The translations under genes and the position numbers were made by a program. Shown piece after piece: positions 8,666-16,077 of a DNA stretch of 64,000 nt (its first letter is position 1; every line of letters starts with the position of its first letter). This stretch comes from JAACFF01 sp963807975. GTDB taxonomy: Bacteria > Chloroflexota > Anaerolineae > Promineifilales > Promineifilaceae. Under the pieces are notes generated by a model. The model did not search any database. It was not told the origin of the DNA and saw only the letters and a list, made by a program, of their open reading frames with translations. The DNA lies in NCBI GenBank assembly GCA_963807975.1, contig CAWEDV010000001.1:1612001-1676000 (forward strand), given 5' to 3'.

Positions 8666-9031
8666 TTAGACCCATTTCCAAGCATACCAAACCGTCAGCA
8701 CATTGAACACAAGTCCCACTACGATCAAGAATTTATCATAAGCTCCAGGATATGTTGGTAGTCCGACGAGATTAAAACCAAAGAGGAGTATGGCGGCGCT
8801 GATGGTTACCCAGCGAATTACAGGATACTTTAGCGTCAAAGACAGCAGAACCATAACAATCGGAATCAACATCATTACTGCGGCTGCCATCCATATTAGC
8901 TGATTTCCTTGCATGCCTCCGACTTCGCCCGCGATAAAGTCGCCGCTAAATATGCGCAGTACATCTCCCAAAAGATAAGTTAACATGAGAGAAACCCATA
9001 ACCCTGATAGAACGATCCTCACATCTGTCAT
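8666..9031 (-). CDS. DUF6326-like four-helix membrane protein
   Basis: The product has 121 residues from ATG 9031, with AAGGAG nine bases upstream; a TTG at 9040 is less likely. It has four hydrophobic helices in the order 'LSGLWVSLMLTYLLGDVLRI', 'IWMAAAVMMLIPIVMVLLSL', 'WVTISAAILLFGFNLVGL' and 'FLIVVGLVFNVLTVWYAW'. The 'LW..LM..YL.GD' opening and the 'WYAWKW' end match the DUF6326 family as I remember it; its function is unknown. It begins 5 bases after the original stop of the decayed dehydrogenase at 9037 and ends 25 bases before the MalT-type regulator, so these genes formed one transcription unit. Confidence 0.75.
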   Translation of the reverse strand: MTDVRIVLSGLWVSLMLTYLLGDVLRIFSGDFIAGEVGGMQGNQLIWMAAAVMMLIPIVMVLLSLTLKYPVIRWVTISAAILLFGFNLVGLPTYPGAYDKFLIVVGLVFNVLTVWYAWKWV

Positions 9032-9036
9032 TTCAA

Positions 9037-10013
9037 TCAACTCCTTATAGTTATGTCTACTTTTCCTTGGGAATGCCCTTCCCCATAATAGCGGACAGCT
9101 TCAGCTACCTCAGTTAACGGGTAACATCTATCAACAACCGGCACGATCTTACAATCTTCAAGAAGCTCTTTTATAGAAACCAAATCTTATGGTGAATCTT
9201 CATCATCAAGTTAGCCATTTTCTTGCTGTCGCTCATTGAAACAAATGGTCCTAGGAACATAGGTTGGAATACTTGCGCCACGGATCCCCCAGTACAGTGG
9301 TAAATCCCCTTGGGACCTAATGCGCGCTTGTAATCATAAATCGAACGGTATCCTGCAGTGGCAAGAATCAAGTCATAATGCTGCCCATTCTGGCTAAAAT
9401 CTTCTTGCGTGTAATCGATGACATGGTCTGCCCCAATCGAGCGCACCATGTCCAAATTCCTTGTACTGCACACACCGGTCACTTCAGCCCCAAACGACTT
9501 GGCGATCTGCACAGCAAAGGTACCGATTCCGCCGGATGCACCATAGATCAAGACCTTTTGTCCCGACTGAATCTGCCCAAGATCGCGAACCCCTTATAGG
9601 GCGACGACTGCCGCTTCAGGCACGGCCGCTGCTTCCTCAAAAGATAGATTGGCCGATTTTAACGCCAATGCATTTTCTGAAACAGATACATATTCGGCAA
9701 AACCACCCCGGCCACAATCGGACAAATCCCCGAAAACCTCATCACCTGGCTGGAACTGCTTAACATTTCCCCCAACCGCTTCAACACGTCCCGCAATATC
9801 AGATCCGAGTATCTTGTACTTTGGTTTAAGAAGCCCAGATCCCATAAGGCGGACAATGAACGGCTTACCGCTTACAAAAGCGACGTTAGAATAATTTATG
9901 GATGCTGCATGCACCTCTACCAGGACATCATCGTCGCTTGGTACCGGCTTTTCAACCTCTTCAAGTTTAAGGACATCAGGTGGTCCATATTTTGTGTATA
10001 CAATCGCTTTCAT
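9037..10013 (-). pseudogene. Decayed NAD(P)-dependent alcohol dehydrogenase (MDR): nonsense codon plus frameshift
   Basis: The reading frame starts at ATG 10013 (MKAIVYTKYGPPDVLKL) and is clearly MDR. It is stopped by an in-frame TAA at 9594-9596, where the family has Gln ('TALQGLRDLGQIQ'; here 'VAL*GVRDLGQIQ'). The same frame then continues through 'VLIYGASGGIGTFAVQIAK' to about 9188. There one missing base ('AAG ATT TGG' for an expected 'AAG GAT TTG G') shifts the frame. In the shifted frame the normal C-terminus is still readable ('KELLEDCKIVPVVDRCYPL...EGHSQGKVDITI') down to TGA 9037-9039. Two independent lesions in an otherwise well-kept gene point to recent inactivation. It resembles the intact gene at 3121-4041. 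Confidence 0.88.
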
Positions 10014-10061
10014 TTATTTCCTATTTGGAATATTCCCCTGGTGGTGAAATCTTATGCCTTC

Positions 10062-10091
10062 AGCATAACCGACAGATGGTATTATTGTCTT
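10062..10091 (-). promoter_or_regulatory. Predicted promoter B, homologous to promoter A
   Basis: On the minus strand the -35 is AAGACA (10086-10091), the spacer is 18 bases and the -10 is TATGCT (10062-10067). It lies about 50 bases before the start of the decayed dehydrogenase. Together with the repeat just upstream it aligns with promoter A over about 70 bases with one gap, roughly three bases in four identical by eye. Non-coding similarity of this extent suggests duplication or a shared regulator. Confidence 0.55.
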
Positions 10092-10092
10092 C

Positions 10093-10118
10093 CCCCGAAA
10101 GTGTTAATCAGCGGGTTA
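10093..10118 (-). promoter_or_regulatory. Candidate operator, second copy
   Basis: The minus strand reads TTAACCCGC, three bases, TTAACACTT, then TCGGGG abutting promoter B. The 12-base period and the 'TTAACACTTTCGGGG' core match the site at 5716-5741 (TAACACTTTTGGGG). It lies between the decayed regulator and the decayed dehydrogenase, the same relative position as the first copy. Confidence 0.5.
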
Positions 10119-10217
10119 ATCTGTAGGTTGGAAGGAATTTAGGAACCGGGCAGAGAGTACCAGCCCCTAGGGCAAACCAGGTTCGATTTGCTAGTAACGA
10201 TTTTTGGTACTAAGCAA

Positions 10218-11420
10218 TTAGCTTGATGATAGCATTCCCAAAGCCATTGTCTTGGCAACCGCTTGTTTGCGACTGTTAACCCCCAATTTGCCATAAATAC
10301 TCCGCGTGTGAGCTTTGACAGTTTTAGCGAGAGATAAAGTATAGATGCGACTTCCTGATTAGATAGCCCATCGGCAATGAGCAGTAGGACATCAAGTTCT
10401 CGTTTGCTGAGCGGTTCAACCCAGTCAGGTTCAGGAACTTGTTTACGCATTGGCTCAGAACGCAACCATTCACTTTCTTGGAATGTTGCCAACAACTGCC
10501 GAACATATTCTGGAGAAATTCCACTAGAAAAATCATCCGAAAGGAAACGCGCCATCGCCAGGCCCACATCCACAAAGGTGCGGATAAAGCCGCCTGGCTG
10601 TGCCAGGGGCAATGTGTCACCCAGAAATTGCACAGTTTTGTCCTTTTCCCCGTGCGCATGGAGGGCTGCTGGTGCAAAACCTCCTCGATCAGGTAATCCA
10701 ACACAAGGCGGTGGCTGCCGGTGAAAGATTTGATGAGACTGGCGGCGTCCTCATGGCCCTGCCTTAAAATCGCAGCTAACTGTAGTCCTACTGTCCAACC
10801 TTCGATACGCCTCTCTAACGCGGCGACATCGTCTGTGGCAAGATCCAAACCTATCGCCTGATTAAGAAATTCGGGCGCCTCGGGGATTGTAAAACGCAAA
10901 TCGGTGGCGCGTAGCTCGGTCAGTTGGCCACGGGCGCGAAGACGAGACAGGGGTAAATGCGGATCCTCACGGATAGCTATGACCAGGTGCATCTGCGGCG
11001 GCAGGTACTCGAGCATGAAAGCGAGAGCATCGCCAACTGCCTGGGCATCAATAAGGTGGTAGTTGTCTAGGACGAGAACAAATTTGTCTGTGATGATACT
11101 GATTTCATTGAGCAGGCCGTCAGAATCGATTCCACAGGTAGTGACTGCGGGGATTGGAGAACGACCGGCATCCTTTCTCCAATGTCCGCCGCAATCTCTT
11201 CACCATCGCTCAGAGCAAGCGTCTATGAAGCTGCAACGGGGTATGCCACAAAGCGCGAGGGGTCCTCGTAAGCCAGAAAACGCGTGGACTCGTTATCTAT
11301 TTCATCCTGCGGAAGCCAGGCGACCGCTCTCTCACCGCTGCTGACCCATTCACTGACCAGCGTCGTTTTACCGAAACCGGCGCAAGCAGAGATGAGGGGC
11401 GACTGCTACTTGCCACCTCC
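10218..11420 (-). pseudogene. Truncated MalT/LAL-type LuxR regulator with a large internal deletion
   Basis: Pieces of a MalT-type regulator lie in different frames. Walker A 'CAGFGKTT' is encoded near 11361-11384, and the N-terminus before it is missing or scrambled. A frame break follows. Then comes 'YLPPQMHLVIAIREDPHLPL' to 'LVLDYLIEEVLHQQ' (11016 to about 10690). This joins, out of frame, to 'ALHAHGEKDKTVQFLGDTL' (about 10660), which in the intact paralogue lies about 500 residues later, so the TPR-like region is deleted. The LuxR helix-turn-helix 'LSKRELDVLLLIADGLSN' is frameshifted within 'YLSLAKTVKAHTRSIYGKLGV', and the original stop is TAA 10218-10220. It cannot make a working regulator. 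Confidence 0.88.
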
Positions 11421-11501
11421 GCATAATTAATTTACTATCTCCTTATATCATTTATCGCGTAAGCATGGCCGAAACGATAGTTCACCTGAGGGGAGTGAAA
11501 A

Positions 11502-14312
11502 GTGTTGCGCGCTGGGAAACCACCTCCAATAGTCACCCTGCTCCTGCCCATTTTGGTCGCACTCCTGCTCGTTCTCCAGCAAACCGATCCACTTTTCCCT
11601 CTTGTCACCAGCGCTATCCTAATCAACGAAGTCGACAGCGAAACCCCCGGCACCGACAAAGCCGAGTTCGTGGAACTGTATGATGGCGGCGGTGGCAGCA
11701 CCAGCCTCGATGGCCATGTGCTTGTCTTCTATAATGGCCAAGACGACACCTCTTATCACACCTTCGACTTAGCCGGCTACCAGACCGACGCCAATGGCTA
11801 TTTCCTGCTGGCCAACGAATTCCTCACCAGCGCCGATATCACCTTTCCCGACAATGTCCTCCAGAACGGCCCCGATGCCGTCGCTCTCTACCTGGGACAA
11901 GGTGATGATTTTCCCAACGGCACGGCTGTCACAACCACCAATCTCCTTGATGCCCTTGTCTATGGCGACGAACCTGATGATCCTGGCCTTCTCACCTTGC
12001 TGCAATCTGGCCAACCTCAGGTCGATGAAGATGCCCTCACACTGGCTTCTTTTCACTCCAACCAGCGCTGCCCTGATGGCGGTGGCGGTGGACGCCGTAC
12101 CGCGGGGTTCATCCAAGCCTTGCCCTCGCCCAAATCCGCCAACAACTGCCCTACTTCAGGCGACAGTGCCCCTCAAGTGTCTGAAGTATCGCCAACACCT
12201 GATGCTAAAGGCATTGCTCCAGACAGCAGTATAATCATTACCTTTAGTGAAGCGGTTACTGTTACTGACGCTTGGTACACAATCGACTGTACCATCAGCG
12301 GTCCCAACAACGCATTCGTTTCCGGAGGCAGTACTACTTTCACCCTCGACCCGTCTACCTCTTTCGCCTTTGGTGATACCTGCACCATCATTCTCAACGC
12401 CGCACAGATCGCCGACCTCGACACCCAGGATCCCCCTGACCAGATGGAGGAAGACTACAGTTGGTCCTTCACCATCGCAAACCCTGCAACAGCCACTCAC
12501 GTCATCATCAATGAACTGGACGCCGATACCCCCGGCAGCGACAAAGCGGAATTCATTGAGCTTTTTGATGGCGGTGCTGGATCAACCAGCCTGACCGGCC
12601 TGATCGTCGTCCTTTATAATGGTAGTGGCGACAGCTCCTACCGCGCCCTTGACCTCGACGGATATGCCACCAATGCCCAAGGCTATTTCCTAATTGGCAA
12701 CACAGAGCTTAACGATGTTGGCCTGGTCATTCCCAACAGCTCCCTACAAAACGGCGCCGATGCTGCTGCCATCTTTGAGGGCAGCCAAGCGGATTTCCCA
12801 AACGGCACGGCCGTTACTACCACCAATCTCCTTGATGCCCTTGTCTACGGCACAGACGATCCCGTCGACGCGGGGCTTCTCCCTCTCCTGCAAGCAGGAC
12901 AATCTCAGATCGACGAATCCAGCCGCGACAACGCAACCCTTGAATCCAGCCAGCGCTGCCCCAATGGCTCTGGCGGGCAAAGAAACAGCGCTGCCTATCT
13001 ACAAAACCACCCCACCCCTGGTGCCTCCAATAAATGCACTTATGATCAGCCACCCAAAGTTGTAGAAACATTCCCCACCCCTAACCAGGCTGAAGTTGCC
13101 ACGAACATCTCCCTGACCATCAAATTCAGCGAAGCCGTTTCGGTCAATGCTATGTCATTTCAACTAACCTGCACCACCAGTGGTACCCACAACTTAACGG
13201 TTGCCGGAGGACCAAAGCGCTTCACAATCAGCCCGGACACAGGCTTTGCCTCTGGTGAAAACTGCACTACAAAGGTCATTGCCACAGAGGTAAGCGATCT
13301 GGATACGGATGATCCGCCCGACCAGATGGACAACGACTACTCCTGGTCTTTCACAGTAAAAATGCTTTCCCTTGCAGACCACATGCTGATCAACGAAGTT
13401 GACGCAGATACCCCAGGCCAGGACAGAGCGGAGTTTATCGAGTTGTACGATGGCGGTGCTGGTCAAACCTCGTTAGACGGACTATCGATCGTCCTTTTCA
13501 ACGGTGAAAGCGACACATCTTACCGCACCATAGACCTTGACGGTCACAAGACAGATCAATCCGGCTACTTCATTCTTGGTGGCAGCGCCGTATCAGAAGC
13601 AGATCTACTCCTACCTGACAGTTTCATCCAAAATGGGGCTGACGCCGTTGCCCTCTACGCCGCCAATCCCACAGATTTCCCCAACGGTTCGCCGATCACC
13701 ACCAGCAGCCTGCTGGATGCCCTGGTTTATGACACCGCCGACGACGATGACCCTGGCCTGCTCCCCTTGCTTAATGCGGGCCAATCCCAGGTCGACGAAG
13801 CGTCTCTTGGTAACCAGGAAAATCACGCCAGCCAGCGCTGTCCCAACGGCTCCGGAGGTCAACGCAACAGCAGTACCTATCGCCAGAATCACCCTACTCC
13901 GGGTTCGATCAATGATTGTGCTGGTGACACACCGCCGCAAGTATTGGAGACCAACCCAGTAGATGGACAGTTTGATCTGCCCATTGATACGAACATAAGC
14001 ATAAGTTTTGATGAAGATGTACAGGTGATAGGAGACTGGTTTACCATCACCTGCAGCCAGAGCCTCAGTCACCCTGCAGCTACTACCGGGGGTCCGCGAA
14101 CCTTTACTCTCGATCCTCAGTTCGATTTTGCCGCCGGTGAGCAGTGTCAGGTGACGATTTCTGCCAGCCAGATCGCCGATCTGGACGGGCTGCCCCAGCA
14201 CATGATCGCCGACTACACCTGGTCTTTTGCCACAGCCCTCTCAGATCCAGAAGTCCCACCTCCAAAGCTAAAGATTTTCCTGCCGTTTGTCCAAGCGCTC
14301 GCGGCACCATAG
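11502..14312 (+). CDS. Secreted protein with three lamin-tail/Ig-like repeat units
   Basis: The 936-residue product starts at GTG 11502, six bases after GAGGGGAG. It has a signal peptide (MLRAGKPPPIVTLLLPILVA...). Three units of about 294 residues begin 'ILINEVDSETPGTDKAEF', 'VIINELDADTPGSDKAEF' and 'MLINEVDADTPGQDRAEF'. Each pairs a lamin-tail-type domain ('FVELYDGG', 'NGTAVTTTNLLDALVYG', 'SQRCP') with a bacterial Ig-like domain ('PQVSEVSPTPDAKGIAP' to 'DQMEEDYSWSFT'). The last residues are KLKIFLPFVQALAAP, a short hydrophobic tail like that of the next gene. No catalytic motif is visible, so it is probably an extracellular adhesive or scaffold protein. Confidence 0.85.
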   Translation: MLRAGKPPPIVTLLLPILVALLLVLQQTDPLFPLVTSAILINEVDSETPGTDKAEFVELYDGGGGSTSLDGHVLVFYNGQDDTSYHTFDLAGYQTDANGYFLLANEFLTSADITFPDNVLQNGPDAVALYLGQGDDFPNGTAVTTTNLLDALVYGDEPDDPGLLTLLQSGQPQVDEDALTLASFHSNQRCPDGGGGGRRTAGFIQALPSPKSANNCPTSGDSAPQVSEVSPTPDAKGIAPDSSIIITFSEAVTVTDAWYTIDCTISGPNNAFVSGGSTTFTLDPSTSFAFGDTCTIILNAAQIADLDTQDPPDQMEEDYSWSFTIANPATATHVIINELDADTPGSDKAEFIELFDGGAGSTSLTGLIVVLYNGSGDSSYRALDLDGYATNAQGYFLIGNTELNDVGLVIPNSSLQNGADAAAIFEGSQADFPNGTAVTTTNLLDALVYGTDDPVDAGLLPLLQAGQSQIDESSRDNATLESSQRCPNGSGGQRNSAAYLQNHPTPGASNKCTYDQPPKVVETFPTPNQAEVATNISLTIKFSEAVSVNAMSFQLTCTTSGTHNLTVAGGPKRFTISPDTGFASGENCTTKVIATEVSDLDTDDPPDQMDNDYSWSFTVKMLSLADHMLINEVDADTPGQDRAEFIELYDGGAGQTSLDGLSIVLFNGESDTSYRTIDLDGHKTDQSGYFILGGSAVSEADLLLPDSFIQNGADAVALYAANPTDFPNGSPITTSSLLDALVYDTADDDDPGLLPLLNAGQSQVDEASLGNQENHASQRCPNGSGGQRNSSTYRQNHPTPGSINDCAGDTPPQVLETNPVDGQFDLPIDTNISISFDEDVQVIGDWFTITCSQSLSHPAATTGGPRTFTLDPQFDFAAGEQCQVTISASQIADLDGLPQHMIADYTWSFATALSDPEVPPPKLKIFLPFVQALAAP
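11617..14230 (+). repeat. Three tandem units of about 882 bp inside the lamin-tail protein gene
   Basis: The unit starts are near 11617, 12500 and 13384, each encoding 'INE(V/L)D..TPG.D(K/R)AEF'. The spacing is about 882 bases. Units differ at many synonymous and non-synonymous sites, so the duplication is not recent. Confidence 0.8.
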
Positions 14313-14507
14313 CGCCACCCGCGGCAGCCATATATAAGGCTTCTTAAGACTCCGCGCTAAAGCTCGTCATTTCCGGGGATTTCTGCTTAACTTAAACGGT
14401 GCGTCTGGACTTTACTCGTCGCTCAGATTGAGACTCAGAAATGATTGAAGGGGAGCGCCCTTCGGACGCAAAAACAGTCAATTTCCAATTTGGGAGAGGA
14501 ACTCGTC

Positions 14508-16043
14508 GTGAGATTTAAGAAGCCCATCAGCATCGCCATTATGCTGATCACCATGCTAGTTGCCATTTCATATATCGCCCAACATACTGCCAGAGCGCTA
14601 AACCTTGCCGGCACCCACAGTTCTCTTGCGCCGGTCGCCGTGAGCGAAAATGGAAAATACCTGGTAGACGCCCAAGGCGATCCTTTTTTCTGGATAGCTG
14701 ATACAGCATGGGGCTTGAACCAGAGACTTACGCGGCAGGAGATCGTCGAGTACTTGGACCAGCGCCAGGAGCAGGGTTTCACCGTTATTCACTTCAAGAT
14801 ACCCCATCGGGAGCGTGATACTCCCAACCCAGCCAATCGCTACGGCCTTCGTCCATTTATCAACAAAGACATCAGCAGGCCCGATCCTGAGTATTTCGAA
14901 TTGGTAGACTTTGCGCTTGAGGAAATGGAAAAGCGCGGCATGGTGGCTGCCATTGTACCCCTTTGGGGCTACGTGGTAGGTGGGAAATATGATTACAATC
15001 CATCGGAACAAGACATCATTGATTATGCCCACTGGCTCAGCAAACGCTACAAAGATCAAAAAAATATCGTCTGGGTTACAGGAGGAGATGCAGGTTCACA
15101 TGAAGATTGGATCACACTTGGTCGGGAACTCAAACCAGCCGATCCCCAAAAACTGGTTTCTTTTCATCCAGGTAGAAAAAGGATATCCAGCTACCACCTT
15201 TACGGTGATGCAGATTGGCTAGATTTCCATATGACACAGTCCGGCCACGCCTTAAATCTGCCTGACAATTATCTGACCGTCAACGAAGTTTACAAAAAAT
15301 CAAGCAAACCGATGATCAACACGGAGCCTATCTACGAAGACATCTCTATCCAACGTGATGATCGACCAACGATATACGCTCCGCCCCATCAAGTTAGAAA
15401 ATCTGCTTATTGGTCACTGCTGGCGGGCGGCTTTGGGCATGTTTATGGGCACGCCGATATCCTAAGAGAGAATGCCAATTGGCTGGCTTCCTTGAAATCC
15501 CCTGGAGCCATCCAAATGAGCTATTTGATTTCTTTGCTGAGGACGGTTCCCTGGCATACTTTCCAGCCCACGCAGAGTCTGATCTCCTCCTCCAACCCGA
15601 TTGGCGGGGCCCATATCCGTGCTTCTGCCACAGCAGACAATCGGGTCGCTTTTGTCTACTTTCCTGAGCACAAACCCGCAATCCTAGATATTTCAGAAAT
15701 GGAAGGTCCACTTAAGGGTCGCTGGTTCGATCCCCAAACTGGCAGCACGAAGCTCTTGGAAATCGCACAAGGAACCAAATCCCTGCATGTTACGCCACCC
15801 TATCAACCGGACGCGCTATTGATCCTGGAACCGCTGCACGGGCTAGCCACAGAAACGCCAACCCCTACAGCCACCGAGGAATCGGAAACGCCGACTGAAA
15901 CAGCTTTGCCCCCTACAGCAACAGAAACACCGATGCCGCCTACGGCAACAATCACGCCTACGGCGACAATTACACCCACGCCAACTGCCACCCCAAAGCC
16001 GCGAGGGCTTAAATTCTACATGCCGGTTGTATTTATACAATAA
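14508..16043 (+). CDS. Secreted DUF4038 (apiosidase-like) glycoside-hydrolase-like protein
   Basis: The likely start is GTG 14508 (MRFKKPISIAIMLITMLVA, a signal peptide), eight bases after GGGAGAGG; a TTG at 14445 would add 21 residues. The 511-residue product has a DUF4038 TIM-barrel: 'KYLVDAQGDPFFWIADTAW', 'YLDQRQEQGFTVIHFK', 'NIVWVTGGDAGSH', 'DFHMTQSGH', and 'MINTEPIYEDI' with the Glu likely catalytic. An all-beta domain follows ('RWFDPQTGS') like the putative collagen-binding domain often found behind DUF4038. Then comes a Thr/Pro linker (about 15855-16005) and the tail RGLKFYMPVVFIQ. It overlaps or abuts the paralogue at 16078. Relatives act on plant cell-wall side chains; the substrate here is unknown. 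Confidence 0.87.
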   Translation: MRFKKPISIAIMLITMLVAISYIAQHTARALNLAGTHSSLAPVAVSENGKYLVDAQGDPFFWIADTAWGLNQRLTRQEIVEYLDQRQEQGFTVIHFKIPHRERDTPNPANRYGLRPFINKDISRPDPEYFELVDFALEEMEKRGMVAAIVPLWGYVVGGKYDYNPSEQDIIDYAHWLSKRYKDQKNIVWVTGGDAGSHEDWITLGRELKPADPQKLVSFHPGRKRISSYHLYGDADWLDFHMTQSGHALNLPDNYLTVNEVYKKSSKPMINTEPIYEDISIQRDDRPTIYAPPHQVRKSAYWSLLAGGFGHVYGHADILRENANWLASLKSPGAIQMSYLISLLRTVPWHTFQPTQSLISSSNPIGGAHIRASATADNRVAFVYFPEHKPAILDISEMEGPLKGRWFDPQTGSTKLLEIAQGTKSLHVTPPYQPDALLILEPLHGLATETPTPTATEESETPTETALPPTATETPMPPTATITPTATITPTPTATPKPRGLKFYMPVVFIQ

Positions 16044-16077
16044 TGGGCATCACCTGGAAAATGGAGAATCACCAAAT

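Noticed and set aside
9594..9596. In-frame stop read as a recoded codon
   Set aside because: The codon is TAA, no recoding structure is seen, and a second lesion (frameshift near 9186) shows the gene is simply decayed.
1974..11420. Mobile element as cause of the decayed region
   Set aside because: No transposase, integrase, terminal inverted repeats or target duplications could be seen around the pseudogenes.
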